This document shows positions 41,970 through 51,337 of a stretch of DNA of 64,000 nt, one piece after another (positions within the stretch are counted from its first letter, which is position 1; each line of letters opens with the position of its first letter). The stretch spans positions 62,001 to 126,000 of the forward strand of contig CBDDKU010000029.1 of the NCBI GenBank assembly GCA_965230375.1, in the 5' to 3' direction. The translations under genes and the position numbers were made by a program. The notes beneath the pieces are model-generated. The model worked only from the letters and a program-made list of their open reading frames with translations, had not been told where the DNA came from and made no database searches. This stretch comes from CBDDKU01 sp965230375 (GTDB lineage: Bacteria; Bacteroidota; Bacteroidia; Flavobacteriales_D; Cryomorphaceae).

Positions 41970-44398
41970 TATCTCAGGCTGGCACCAAGGCTCGATTCAA
42001 GCTCGCGCTGTATGGCACCCATTGTCTTATCAATTACTTTATCGTTGAGCGTTTTTTCTGGATCTTGGAGAATAAAGCTCACTGCATAACTCTTCTTGCC
42101 ATCGGGAAGGTTCTTGCCCTCATAAACGTCAAAAAGGCCAACTTCTTGAACCAACTTTCCACCTCGCTTCAATCCTATGCGCTCTATATCGGCAAATGAG
42201 ACAGCTGTATCGACTAGAAGGGATAAATCTCTTCTAACCGAAGGGAATTTAGGAAGTGCGGTGATTGTGGTAGCCGCGTGCTTCACCGTTTCCAGACAAG
42301 CGTCCATGTTGATCTCAGCCATCCAGACATCCTTCTTGATACCGTACTCCTTCAAGGCCTTTTTGGTAACCGGGCCAATCTGTCCGACCACTTTGTTGCG
42401 CACCTTAACTGAAACCCCAGCGCCGATGAAGGCATCACCTTCGCTTACAGCCTGAACATATCGAACACCCATAAAATCGAGTGCGGACTCCAAATGCCCC
42501 TTGATGTCAGAAGCCCCTACTTCTTTGGCTGGATTATTCCAGTTTTCGCTCAATCTGCTTCCCGTCATCGTTAACGTTAGCATGGTGTTTTCCTTGTATC
42601 CACCTTCAGTTTTCAAGTAGCGCTTCCCTAATTCAAATAGTCGGAGACGCTCTGATTGCCGATTCAAATTGTAGGCAACACGCTCCAGCGAACTAACTAC
42701 TAGGTTTGGTCGCAATACATCGAGTTCCTGACTCAATGGATTTAGCATAGGGACTAATTGGTTCTGCCCTTCATCACCTGTTACTGCTAAAATCTTTGAA
42801 GACTGTGTCAAACCATTTGACATCATCTCATTAAACCCACGACCAGCGAGCATTTTGCTCATTCCAGAAAGAATCTCATGACGCGAAGGCTTGTCTTCAA
42901 TAGAAACGGACATGCGCATATGTGTCGGCATCTCTACTGAATTGTATCCGTAAATACGAAGCACCTCTTCGATTACATCAACTTCTCTTGTCACATCTGC
43001 ACGGTAGGTTGGAATACGCAATTTGTAGGTGTCAGAATCTTTTGAAATGACTTCAATATCAAGCGATTCGAAAAACGACTCAAGTTCGTTGTCTGAAAGT
43101 TTAGCACCTGATAGCACTTCAAATCGCTTGGTCGAAAATGGAACTTCAGCAGGAGTTGGTACTTCACTAACTTCATCAAAAACACCACCGTGCAATTCAC
43201 CGCCCGCAATTTCCAGAATTAAATCCGTAGCTCTTTCCAGAGCATAAATAGTTCCGTTTGGATCCACGCCCCGCTCAAACCGGAACGAAGCATCCGTATT
43301 AAGTCCATGCCTTTTAGCGGTTTTTCTGACGCGAACAGGATTAAACCATGCACTTTCAAGAAAAATTCCTGTGGTAGAGTCAGTCACCCCACTATCAGCA
43401 CCTCCAAACACTCCTGCGATACACATACCCCCGTTGGCATTCGAGATCATCAAATCGCTTTCATCCAGCGTTCGCTCTTCCTCGTCAAGGGTCTTAAACT
43501 TGGTCCCTGTAGGAAGTGTATTCACACGTATCTGGTTGCCTTCAACTTTAGCTAAATCAAAAGCGTGCAAAGGCTGTCCGGTTTCGAGCTGAACGTAATT
43601 CGTGATATCAACGACATTATTAATTGGCGATTGCCCAACAGCTCTCAATCTATCTTGAAGCCATTTTGGCGAAGGACCAACCTTAAGCCCTTTTATCACT
43701 CGCCCTGCATATCGCCCGCAACCTTCCTTGTCTTCTATGGTGATGGAAAGCCCCATGTCTTTGGAAACAGGCGCTGGCATTTCTTTTATTGCTGGAAGCT
43801 TTGCGCGTGTTGGCTTTTTCAAATTGAGTCTGGCTGCCAAATCTCGCGCCGCTCCAAAATGACTAAAACCATCTGTTCTATTGGGTGTCAAGCCTATTTC
43901 AAGGATGTGATCAGACTCCATTCCGAGGTAGCTCGCAGCAGGTATCCCGACTTGGGTGTCAGCCGGAAGCACCATGATTCCATCATGACTCTCTCCGATT
44001 CCAAGCTCATCTTCGGCACAGATCATCCCCATAGAAACTTCTCCGCGAATCTTGGCTTTTTTAATCTTAAAGACTTCCCCTGGTTTGGGTTCGAGAGTGG
44101 TACCGACAGTTGCTACCAACACTTTTTGGCCCGCTGCCACATTTGGAGCTCCACACACGATATCCAATGGCTCACCAGATCCCACATCAACCTTTGTCGT
44201 TTTCAACTTATCAGCATTAGGGTGCTTCGCTGTTTCCAGCACTTCTCCAACCACTACTCCGCGCAATCCACCTGGCAAAGAATCAAATTGCTCCACTTTC
44301 TCAATTTCGAGACCTGTATCGGTCAATATTTCGGCAAGCTCTTCTGGCGAAAGGTCAAAATCGAGGTAGTCTTTAAGCCAATTGAAAGAAATTTTCAT
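41969..44398 (-). CDS. pheT: Phenylalanyl-tRNA synthetase beta subunit
   Basis: An 809-residue protein with the full domain set: N-terminal B1 and EMAP-like tRNA-binding domain (about 40-150; VGEVLETAKHPNADKLKTTKV), B3/B4 and B5 domains, the catalytic-like core and the C-terminal ferredoxin-fold anticodon-binding domain (about 713-809; LPKFPSVRRDLSLLVD). It works as (alpha-beta)2 with PheS, whose gene is not in the window. A -7 element is at 44418-44425, and the gene leads the pheT-acyltransferase-rdgB unit with one-base overlaps. Confidence 0.97.
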   Translation of the reverse strand: MKISFNWLKDYLDFDLSPEELAEILTDTGLEIEKVEQFDSLPGGLRGVVVGEVLETAKHPNADKLKTTKVDVGSGEPLDIVCGAPNVAAGQKVLVATVGTTLEPKPGEVFKIKKAKIRGEVSMGMICAEDELGIGESHDGIMVLPADTQVGIPAASYLGMESDHILEIGLTPNRTDGFSHFGAARDLAARLNLKKPTRAKLPAIKEMPAPVSKDMGLSITIEDKEGCGRYAGRVIKGLKVGPSPKWLQDRLRAVGQSPINNVVDITNYVQLETGQPLHAFDLAKVEGNQIRVNTLPTGTKFKTLDEEERTLDESDLMISNANGGMCIAGVFGGADSGVTDSTTGIFLESAWFNPVRVRKTAKRHGLNTDASFRFERGVDPNGTIYALERATDLILEIAGGELHGGVFDEVSEVPTPAEVPFSTKRFEVLSGAKLSDNELESFFESLDIEVISKDSDTYKLRIPTYRADVTREVDVIEEVLRIYGYNSVEMPTHMRMSVSIEDKPSRHEILSGMSKMLAGRGFNEMMSNGLTQSSKILAVTGDEGQNQLVPMLNPLSQELDVLRPNLVVSSLERVAYNLNRQSERLRLFELGKRYLKTEGGYKENTMLTLTMTGSRLSENWNNPAKEVGASDIKGHLESALDFMGVRYVQAVSEGDAFIGAGVSVKVRNKVVGQIGPVTKKALKEYGIKKDVWMAEINMDACLETVKHAATTITALPKFPSVRRDLSLLVDTAVSFADIERIGLKRGGKLVQEVGLFDVYEGKNLPDGKKSYAVSFILQDPEKTLNDKVIDKTMGAIQRELESSLGASLR

Positions 44399-44417
44399 GC
44401 GGAATAGGTTTAACTCG

Positions 44418-44425
44418 CAAAACTA
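44418..44425 (-). promoter_or_regulatory. -7 promoter element for pheT unit
   Basis: The minus strand reads TAGTTTTG, an exact TAnnTTTG match, 19 bases before the ATG at 44398. Confidence 0.55.
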
Positions 44426-44445
44426 AAAATAATGGGGTTAAACAC

Positions 44446-46545
44446 TTAGGAAATCAAGCTCCAATTGGGCTTTTTAAGAATTGTCTTCTCAGCCCATTTT
44501 TTGACCAGAACATTCTTGTCCATTTCGAGATTTGGATCTTCATCGAGCATGGTCAAAGCCGTGTTTCGTGCAAATTGCAAGACCTTTGAATCCTGAGCCA
44601 GATCAGCTAGTTTCAAATCGAGCATTCCACTTTGCTGTGTCCCCATCATATCTCCAGGTCCACGGAGCTCCAAATCAACTTCGGCAATTCGAAATCCGTC
44701 ATTGGTGTCGCACATGGTCTGTAAGCGCTTGCGACCATCGGCTGAGAGCTTATCGTCGGCTACCAACAAGCAGTACGACTTCTCAGCGCCCCGCCCCACC
44801 CTTCCGCGAAGCTGGTGCAATTGACTGAGTCCAAAACGCTGAGCACTTTCAATAACCATCACAGAAGCATTTGGAACATTCACCCCAACTTCGATTACCG
44901 TCGTAGCTACCAAAATCTGCGTCTCTCCTTTCGCAAAGCGATTCATCTCAAACTCTTTATCTGCCGGCTTCATCTTGCCGTGAACGATACTGATCTGAAA
45001 ATCGGGTTTTGGAAAACGGCGTGAAAGACTTTCATACCCATCCATTAAGTCTTTTAAATCGAGCGTTGTTGATTCTTCAATCAGGGGATAGACCACATAA
45101 ACTTGGCGACCGCGTTTTATTTGGTCTTCCATAAATCCGAAAATGCGCAATCGCCCTGCATCAGAAAATTGCATGGTATCAATTGGCTTCCGTCCTGGAG
45201 GTAGTTCATCTATTGTACTCACTTCCAAATCACCGTACAGGGTCATCGCTAGCGTGCGTGGAATGGGAGTGGCTGTCATAACCAACACGTGTGGCGGGAT
45301 GGCGTTCTTCTTCCACATTCTGGCACGTTGCGCTACACCAAAGCGATGCTGCTCATCCACGATGGCTACACCTAAATTTTTGAACTGCACGGTAGGCTCA
45401 AGCAAAGCATGTGTCCCGATTAGGATGTGGATTGTACCGTCTTCGATCCCTTGAAAAATCTCTTTTCGCTTTGCCGATTTTGTGGACCCAGTGAGGAGTT
45501 CCACCCGAAGACCTAAAGAATCAAACATTTCGGAAAAGGACTCATAGTGCTGAATCGCAAGAATTTCCGTCGGAGCCATCACCGCTGCCTGAAACTCGTT
45601 ATCAATTGCCATAAGAGCGGTGAGCGCCGCAACGATCGTTTTCCCACTACCCACATCTCCTTGCAATAGTCGGTTCATCTGGTGACCGCTCCTCATGTCA
45701 GCGCGTATTTCTTTCAGAACCCGCTTCTGAGCTCCTGTAAGGTCAAATGGTAAATGATTGTGAAAAAAGCTATCAAAGTATTGGCCGATTTCAGGAAGAA
45801 CAAATCCACGAACAACCGTTGATCTCCGATTCTTTTTCATAAGCAATTCGAGCTGTATGTAGAAAAGCTCTTCAAACTTAATCCTACGCTGAGCATGCAA
45901 TAAACTCGCTGATGACTGGGGTTGGTGGATATTCTTGTAGGCCTGTCTACGCGAAATTAGTTTCAGCTCTTCCTTTACGTAGTCAGGTAGGTTTTCTTCT
46001 AACGCGAAATCAGGTCTGCTGAGTAATTCCTTAATTGACTTTTCGATTCCTTTGGAATTCAAGCCACGTTTGTTCAGTTTCTCTGTAGAGCTGTATACTG
46101 GTTGGATAAATCCACTTTGTAAGGCCTGCTCGTTAGCCAATTCTAGTTCGGGGTGTGCGATATTCAGAGTTCGATTGAAGACGCCCGTTTTGCCATAGGC
46201 TAGATACATTTGACCTGGCTTCAAACTCTCTTTCAACCACTTAATCCCCTTAAACCAAATGAGTTCTATTTGTCCTGTTTCATCTCTGAGGTAAGACCGC
46301 ATTCGCATCTTTCGGCCAGTGCCTTCCGTTGATATAGGACCCAGCACGCCTTTTAACTGAACGTACTGCGAAGTCTTGCCAATTTCTGAAATATGATGAA
46401 GCTTTGAGCGATCGGCGTATCGAAATGGAAAATGCTCGAGCAACTGACCTGCGGATCGGATACCGAGCTCAGATGCCATCAGTTCAGCTCGAGCAGGCCC
46501 CATCCCCTTGATGTATTCGAGTTGCGTCTTCAGAAAATCGCTCAA
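44446..46545 (-). CDS. recG: ATP-dependent DNA helicase RecG
   Basis: A 699-residue helicase that remodels stalled forks and Holliday junctions. The reading frame is open to 46719, but that would run back through a terminator and overlap pdhC; TTG at 46545 gives LSDFLKTQLEYIKGMGPA, the usual RecG N-terminus and length. It has the wedge domain (about 70-160), Walker A LLQGDVGSGKT, VDEQHRFG, TATPIPRTL and QLRGRVGRG. A -7-like TATTTTTA lies at 46574-46567, in the terminator's T-run. Confidence 0.94.
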   Translation of the reverse strand: MSDFLKTQLEYIKGMGPARAELMASELGIRSAGQLLEHFPFRYADRSKLHHISEIGKTSQYVQLKGVLGPISTEGTGRKMRMRSYLRDETGQIELIWFKGIKWLKESLKPGQMYLAYGKTGVFNRTLNIAHPELELANEQALQSGFIQPVYSSTEKLNKRGLNSKGIEKSIKELLSRPDFALEENLPDYVKEELKLISRRQAYKNIHQPQSSASLLHAQRRIKFEELFYIQLELLMKKNRRSTVVRGFVLPEIGQYFDSFFHNHLPFDLTGAQKRVLKEIRADMRSGHQMNRLLQGDVGSGKTIVAALTALMAIDNEFQAAVMAPTEILAIQHYESFSEMFDSLGLRVELLTGSTKSAKRKEIFQGIEDGTIHILIGTHALLEPTVQFKNLGVAIVDEQHRFGVAQRARMWKKNAIPPHVLVMTATPIPRTLAMTLYGDLEVSTIDELPPGRKPIDTMQFSDAGRLRIFGFMEDQIKRGRQVYVVYPLIEESTTLDLKDLMDGYESLSRRFPKPDFQISIVHGKMKPADKEFEMNRFAKGETQILVATTVIEVGVNVPNASVMVIESAQRFGLSQLHQLRGRVGRGAEKSYCLLVADDKLSADGRKRLQTMCDTNDGFRIAEVDLELRGPGDMMGTQQSGMLDLKLADLAQDSKVLQFARNTALTMLDEDPNLEMDKNVLVKKWAEKTILKKPNWSLIS

Positions 46546-46566
46546 TTCAAATCGGATTAGAAGGGG

Positions 46567-46574
46567 TAAAAATA
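46567..46574 (-). promoter_or_regulatory. Possible -7 promoter element for recG
   Basis: The minus strand reads TATTTTTA, one mismatch (last base) from TAnnTTTG, 21 bases before the TTG at 46545. It directly abuts the T-run of the pdhC terminator, as at gldJ/murF. Confidence 0.35.
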
Positions 46575-46603
46575 AAAAAGGCCGCTCGAAAGCGGCCTTT
46601 TTT
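46574..46603 (-). terminator. Rho-independent terminator after pdhC
   Basis: AGCGGCC and GGCCGCT arms form a 7-base stem (46580-46586 with 46591-46597) with a CGAA/TTCG tetraloop, flanked by six A and six T that extend the pairing. On the minus strand it sits 20 bases after the pdhC stop and is followed by TTTTTTATTTTT. It is symmetrical, but no plus-strand gene ends here. Confidence 0.9.
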
Positions 46604-46622
46604 GAATTGAATATCGACTCGA

Positions 46623-47885
46623 TTAGTGAGCTAAAATCATAACTGGATTTTCCATGTATGCTTTGAAAGTCTGCAAGAATGCAGAACCAACGGCTCCGTC
46701 TACTGCACGGTGATCGCACGAAAGCGTGACTTTCATGGTATTTCCTACGACGATTTGTCCATTTTTCACCACAGGTTTCTCAACAATTGCTCCGACAGCC
46801 ATAATACAGGCATCAGGTGGATTAATGATCGCGGTAAATTCATCTATTCCGAACATTCCCAAATTAGAAATGGTGAAGGTATTACCCTCCCACTCCTGGG
46901 GTTGTAGTTTTTTATCTCGTGCCTTTCCGGCTAACTCCTTCACTTCTTCGTTAATGGCCAACATCGGCTTCGTATCTGCATGGCGAATAACCGGCACAAG
47001 TAGGCCTTCATCCACAGCAACGGCTACGCCAATGTGCACGTGGCTATTATAACGAATACGGTCTCCAAGCCAAGAAGAGTTCACTTTTGGGTGTTTCTTC
47101 AGAGCCGCAGCGGCGCATTTAATCACCATGTCATTGAATGAAATCTTAGATGGCTCAAGCGATGCATTGATAGCTTTTCTCGCTGCCATTGCCTGAGTCA
47201 TGTCTATTTCCATGGTCAGGTAGAAGTGTGGAGCTGAGAATTTGCTTTCTCCCAACCGCTTCGCAATGACCTTTCTCATCTGAGAAACAGGCTCTTCAGT
47301 ATAGCTTTCAACACCTTGAGATACAGACGACGTCGATGCTGATGAGCTTGATGGGCTATAGTTTTCAATATCGCGTTTCACTATACGGCCACCTTCGCCC
47401 GTACCTGAAACCGATGCAATGTCAATACCTTTATCCTGAGCTAATTTCTTGGCCAGTGGCGAAGCTTTTATTCTACCACCATTGGTTCCAGATGTCTCTT
47501 TTGGAGCTTGCTCCTTCGTTTTCTCAGCTGATTCTTCTTCTGATTTTGAAGTCGATTCGTCTTTAGATTCTTTCTGTGCTTCATCTTTCGCAGGCTCTTC
47601 TTTTGCCTGGGCAGAATCTCCATCAATCAACTCCTGAACATCTTCACCTTCTTCTCCGAGAATCGCGAGGATAGAGTCAACTGCAGCAGTTTGTCCTTTT
47701 TCAACACCTATGTAAAGCAGGGTTCCATCCTGGAAGGACTCAAACTCCATCGTTGCTTTATCTGTTTCGATATCAGCTAGGAGATCTCCAGATTCAACTG
47801 CATCTCCTACTTTTTTGTGCCACTCTGCCACAACACCTTCTTCCATGGTGTCGCTCAACTTGGGCATTCTAACGATTTCTGCCAT
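46623..47885 (-). CDS. pdhC: Pyruvate dehydrogenase E2, dihydrolipoamide acetyltransferase
   Basis: A 420-residue E2 subunit with one lipoyl domain (about 1-78, lipoyl lysine K43 in ETDKATM), an acidic flexible linker (about 80-130), an E3-binding domain (about 135-170; IKASPLAKKLAQDKGIDI) and the C-terminal acetyltransferase core ending with the catalytic DHRAVDG motif. It would pass acetyl groups to CoA to feed the TCA cycle. It lies 6 bases after pdhA; the E1 beta gene is not in the cluster and must be elsewhere. Confidence 0.95.
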   Translation of the reverse strand: MAEIVRMPKLSDTMEEGVVAEWHKKVGDAVESGDLLADIETDKATMEFESFQDGTLLYIGVEKGQTAAVDSILAILGEEGEDVQELIDGDSAQAKEEPAKDEAQKESKDESTSKSEEESAEKTKEQAPKETSGTNGGRIKASPLAKKLAQDKGIDIASVSGTGEGGRIVKRDIENYSPSSSSASTSSVSQGVESYTEEPVSQMRKVIAKRLGESKFSAPHFYLTMEIDMTQAMAARKAINASLEPSKISFNDMVIKCAAAALKKHPKVNSSWLGDRIRYNSHVHIGVAVAVDEGLLVPVIRHADTKPMLAINEEVKELAGKARDKKLQPQEWEGNTFTISNLGMFGIDEFTAIINPPDACIMAVGAIVEKPVVKNGQIVVGNTMKVTLSCDHRAVDGAVGSAFLQTFKAYMENPVMILAH

Positions 47886-47891
47886 GTCTAT

Positions 47892-48929
47892 TTAGACTTT
47901 AACGTAAGGGTAATCGGTTTGGTAATAAACATCTTCATAGAGTTCAGATGCTACTGGATCAGGTGATTCTTCAGCGAACTTAACAGACTGCTGCACGCGA
48001 TCCTTCACTTTCTTATCTAACTCTTTTGTTTCTTCTTCGGTCATCCACTTATTCTCGAGAATCACATTTTTCACAGCGTTCATTGGGTCGATCGCCTTGT
48101 ATGACTCAACTTCATCCTTTGTTCTATACTTCTGCGGATCAGACATCGAGTGACCTTTGTAACGATACGTCTTCATCTCGAGAAGGTAAGGCCCCTTCCC
48201 TTCGCGACAATGCTTAGCTGCCTTGGCAAAAGCCTCGTGTACATCTTCGCATTTCATTGCATCTACCGATAAAGAAGGCATATCGTAGCTCATTCCGAGC
48301 TTGCTCATATCTTCAACATTCGATGTTCGCTTAACTGAAGTTCCCATAGCGTAGTGGTTGTTTTCAATAACAAAAACCACTGGAATGTTCCACGTCATAG
48401 CCATGTTGAAGGTTTCGTGCAAGATTCCCTGTCTGGCTGCTCCATCCCCCATAAACGTATAAGTAACGTGCTTATCTCCTCGGTATTTGTCGGCAAAAGC
48501 GATACCCGCGCCAAGTGCAATTTGCGCACCTACAATTCCATGTCCGCCGAAAAGGTTCCGCTCTTTGTCAAACATGTGCATAGAACCACCTTTTCCTTTC
48601 GAAAGGCCTGTTGTCTTACCGTAAAGCTCAGCCATGACAAAATCGGGGTTAGTCCCTAGCACGAGCGGGTGTGCGTGATCTCTATAGGCGGTAATTACGC
48701 GATCTTCCTTGTCCATTGCCGAAGACATACCAGCCAAGATCGCTTCTTGTCCGATGTAAAGGTGACAGAAGCCGCCGAATTTTTGTTGGATATATAGCTG
48801 TCCACACTTCTCTTCAAACCTTCTCATCAAAAGGATTTTCTCATACCAGTCAATGTAGGTTTCCTTCGAGAACTTTGGCTTTTTCGCTCTAGAGCTAGCC
48901 TTAGGCTTAGTGGTCGTTTTTGTTGCCAT
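47892..48929 (-). CDS. pdhA: Pyruvate dehydrogenase E1 alpha subunit
   Basis: A 345-residue thiamine-diphosphate-dependent E1 alpha subunit. It has the ThDP-Mg motif GDGAARQGILHETFNMAM...ENNHYAMGT (split by about 8 residues) and the YRYKGHSMSDP loop. It begins with a Lys/Ala/Thr-rich basic N-terminus of about 20 residues that is probably disordered. A -7 element is at 48950-48957. It must combine with an E1 beta encoded elsewhere. Confidence 0.95.
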   Translation of the reverse strand: MATKTTTKPKASSRAKKPKFSKETYIDWYEKILLMRRFEEKCGQLYIQQKFGGFCHLYIGQEAILAGMSSAMDKEDRVITAYRDHAHPLVLGTNPDFVMAELYGKTTGLSKGKGGSMHMFDKERNLFGGHGIVGAQIALGAGIAFADKYRGDKHVTYTFMGDGAARQGILHETFNMAMTWNIPVVFVIENNHYAMGTSVKRTSNVEDMSKLGMSYDMPSLSVDAMKCEDVHEAFAKAAKHCREGKGPYLLEMKTYRYKGHSMSDPQKYRTKDEVESYKAIDPMNAVKNVILENKWMTEEETKELDKKVKDRVQQSVKFAEESPDPVASELYEDVYYQTDYPYVKV

Positions 48930-48949
48930 TCTAATCTATATTGAACCGA

Positions 48950-48957
48950 CAAATATA
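48950..48957 (-). promoter_or_regulatory. -7 promoter element for pdhA-pdhC
   Basis: The minus strand reads TATATTTG, an exact TAnnTTTG match, 20 bases before the ATG at 48929. Confidence 0.55.
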
Positions 48958-48993
48958 CACAGAGGATGTTAGAATCACACTTTGATAAGAAAA

Positions 48994-49482
48994 CTACTTT
49001 CCCTTAAGATTCTCGTCATAAAACGACATTGGAAGAAGCTGTTTGACAGATTCGTATATATCTACACCACCTTCAATTGAGCCACTGATAATTTTTATTG
49101 GTCTCTTTTGTTTTGATTCAAACTCAATCATGACTTGACGGCATGCTCCGCAAGGAGATATGCTCGAATTTGGCGAGCTTTTTTCAACAGCAATGGCTAT
49201 AGCAACAATTTCTGCATCAGCATATTGAGCTGCACCTGAAAACAATGCTACACGCTCGGCACACAAGCCGCTAGGGTAAGCCATGTTTTCCTGATTACTC
49301 CCAAGAACGATATGACCATTAGAATATGCCACCGCACTACCAACGCGATACTCACTGTAGGGCGCATATGCACTTTGCAAAGCTTCTACAGCCTTGAGGA
49401 AAAGTCTGAGATCATCTGGCGCTAAATCATCCTTAGACTCAGCGTGCTCATAATCAATCTGTATAGATCTGGAGCGAATCAT
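48994..49482 (-). CDS. cdd: Cytidine deaminase
   Basis: A 162-residue zinc enzyme that deaminates cytidine and deoxycytidine. It has the homotetrameric type of zinc site with three cysteines: LCAERVALF (Cys and the proton-shuttle Glu) and SPCGACRQ. The N-terminus has a roughly 25-residue charged extension before the core. It lies 26 bases after ispF and ends 64 bases before pdhA, which has its own promoter. Confidence 0.93.
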   Translation of the reverse strand: MIRSRSIQIDYEHAESKDDLAPDDLRLFLKAVEALQSAYAPYSEYRVGSAVAYSNGHIVLGSNQENMAYPSGLCAERVALFSGAAQYADAEIVAIAIAVEKSSPNSSISPCGACRQVMIEFESKQKRPIKIISGSIEGGVDIYESVKQLLPMSFYDENLKGK

Positions 49483-49508
49483 ACCGCCAAGTTAGAAACT
49501 TCAAGTAA

Positions 49509-49985
49509 TTATTTGGAAATAAGGCACACACAGTAAGCGCTCACACCTTCTTCTCTACCCACATACCCAAGCTTTTCTGTGGTAGTAGCTTTGATTGAGA
49601 CATCGTCTTCATCTACCCCCAGAATTGGAGCAATCACACTCTTCATTTCGGGAATGAAAGGATTGATCTTCGGCTTTTGAAGACAAATAGTGCAATCGAT
49701 GTTTCCGATGTCAAATCCCTTTTCGCGAACGAGTTCAACTGTTTTTTCCAATAGGATCTTGCTATCAATGCCTTTCAGCTTTGGATCGTTGTCTGGAAAC
49801 TGGTAACCGATATCTCTGAGATTTGCCGCTCCTAACAAGGCATCACAGATCACGTGCAATAGGACGTCAGCATCTGAGTGACCAAAGGCCCCATGAGTAT
49901 GCGGAATCTCTATCCCACCAAGAACGAAAGGATGATCCTCACGCAATTGATGAACATCAAACCCTAATCCTACTTTGATTTTCAT
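49509..49985 (-). CDS. ispF: 2-C-methyl-D-erythritol 2,4-cyclodiphosphate synthase
   Basis: A 158-residue enzyme of the non-mevalonate isoprenoid pathway. Zinc ligands are in GFDVHQL (D10, H12) and the histidine of HVICDALLGAAN; other signatures are GHSDADVLLH and the C-terminal KATTTEKLGYVGREEG. It begins 2 bases after the porV stop, and the porV-ispF order is common in the T9SS locus of Bacteroidota. Isoprenoid supply would also feed the menaquinone tail. Confidence 0.96.
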   Translation of the reverse strand: MKIKVGLGFDVHQLREDHPFVLGGIEIPHTHGAFGHSDADVLLHVICDALLGAANLRDIGYQFPDNDPKLKGIDSKILLEKTVELVREKGFDIGNIDCTICLQKPKINPFIPEMKSVIAPILGVDEDDVSIKATTTEKLGYVGREEGVSAYCVCLISK

Positions 49986-49987
49986 GA

Positions 49988-51286
49988 TTATTCTGCTGGT
50001 GCAGAGCTAGATCCTCCACCATCTCCAAATCGGAAATTGAGAGAAAATCTAAGCGTGTTTGCCAATGGATTTCTCTGCTCCGTAGCGATTAGATAAGACA
50101 GGTCAACACCGAAAACTTTATAGCGGAATCCTGCACCAACTGTAAAGTATTGTCGGTTACCCTTTGTTGGATGCTCGTAGAAGTACCCTCCGCGAAATGC
50201 GAACTGATCAGCGTACCAGTATTCCAAACCTATCGAGTGATTGATTTCTCGAAGCTCTTCTCTAAATACGCTTCCATCTTCAACCTGAGCCGTACCATCA
50301 CTATTTCTTTGAATCACCCCATCTTCATCAACCAGGACATTTCCGGGAGCATCAGCAAAAGAACCAAACATACCTGCAGCAACACCCACGTCTGGGTCTT
50401 TTCCAGCAATGATAAAGTTCGCGTCTCCAGTATACCCCGGATCACCAGACTTATCATAAACAGGTGGTGTAGGCACGAGTAGTTTATTTGCATCATAGGC
50501 AATCGTGATGCTATTGTACTCATCAAGATCAATTTTGAATGCCGTTCCTAATCTCAAGTTAGTCGGAAGAAAGTCTCTTTCTGCCGTATTTGTGTAAGAG
50601 ACCTTGTTACCAATATTGGAAATCACCATACCGAAGTTCAAAGTCGCATCTTTATCTCCCACACGAATATCATCGTTGGTATAGAATCCAGATACATCAA
50701 CTGCAAAAGCATTTGCTGCCTTTGAATCAGAGCCACCAACAGTCACACCACCAGTTAGGTTAGAATTTATCCATCTGGCAGTAATTCCTCCGCTAAAACG
50801 ATCTGACAATTGAAGCGAGTAGCTCACGTCAACAGCAAATTCTGCTGGTCTAAATGGACGGATTTCATTTCCGTTGCTATCCGTAAAGGTGATATCTCCG
50901 AGAGTAAAATATCTCAAACTTGCACCTACCGCCGATGTTCTGTTTAACTTCATAAACCAAGAACCATAGGCTAGGTTCATATCATCAACTAGCTGACGTA
51001 ACCATGGGCTATATGAGAAGCCTGCTTCCATCTCTTGTTCAGAAAAAGCCAGCTTAGCTGCATTCCAGTGTTGTGCGTTTACATCAGGTGATAGGGCAAC
51101 ACCTGCATCTCCCATCGCTCCAGATCTTGAATCAGGGCTGATGAGCATAAAAGGCACTGCTGTTGTGATTGCGTTCAACTGGTCGCAATCGCTTCCGTTA
51201 ATTGCTCCTGCACAGTCCACATTTTGAGAAAAAGCTTGTGAACTACCTAGGAGTGCTATCGATAAAAGAAAGGATATTCTCTTCAT
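49988..51286 (-). CDS. porV: T9SS outer-membrane protein PorV (LptO)
   Basis: A 432-residue outer-membrane beta-barrel protein with a Sec signal peptide (about 1-20, ending FSQ). The family signature is FMLISPDSRSGAMGDAGVAL (about 46-65), followed by alternating beta-strands to a C-terminal aromatic (RFSLNFRFGDG). PorV shuttles T9SS cargo to the PorU sortase after translocation. A -7 element is at 51307-51314, separating its expression from porU, which lies 51 bases upstream. Confidence 0.96.
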   Translation of the reverse strand: MKRISFLLSIALLGSSQAFSQNVDCAGAINGSDCDQLNAITTAVPFMLISPDSRSGAMGDAGVALSPDVNAQHWNAAKLAFSEQEMEAGFSYSPWLRQLVDDMNLAYGSWFMKLNRTSAVGASLRYFTLGDITFTDSNGNEIRPFRPAEFAVDVSYSLQLSDRFSGGITARWINSNLTGGVTVGGSDSKAANAFAVDVSGFYTNDDIRVGDKDATLNFGMVISNIGNKVSYTNTAERDFLPTNLRLGTAFKIDLDEYNSITIAYDANKLLVPTPPVYDKSGDPGYTGDANFIIAGKDPDVGVAAGMFGSFADAPGNVLVDEDGVIQRNSDGTAQVEDGSVFREELREINHSIGLEYWYADQFAFRGGYFYEHPTKGNRQYFTVGAGFRYKVFGVDLSYLIATEQRNPLANTLRFSLNFRFGDGGGSSSAPAE

Positions 51287-51306
51287 GAATGTTCTATAGA
51301 AGGGTG

Positions 51307-51314
51307 CAAATATA
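51307..51314 (-). promoter_or_regulatory. -7 promoter element for porV-ispF-cdd
   Basis: The minus strand reads TATATTTG, an exact TAnnTTTG match, 20 bases before the ATG at 51286 and just after the porU stop. Confidence 0.55.
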
Positions 51315-51337
51315 ATTAATTTGACTTCGCATCTGAA

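Noticed and set aside
43565..44407. 280-codon plus-strand frame opposite pheT.
   Set aside because: It is an antisense shadow of a fully conserved gene; the composition is unlike a protein and no family is recognised.
46546..46719. Extension of the recG reading frame to 46719, giving 757 residues.
   Set aside because: It crosses a strong terminator and overlaps pdhC; the extra residues do not look like RecG, and TTG at 46545 gives the normal length.
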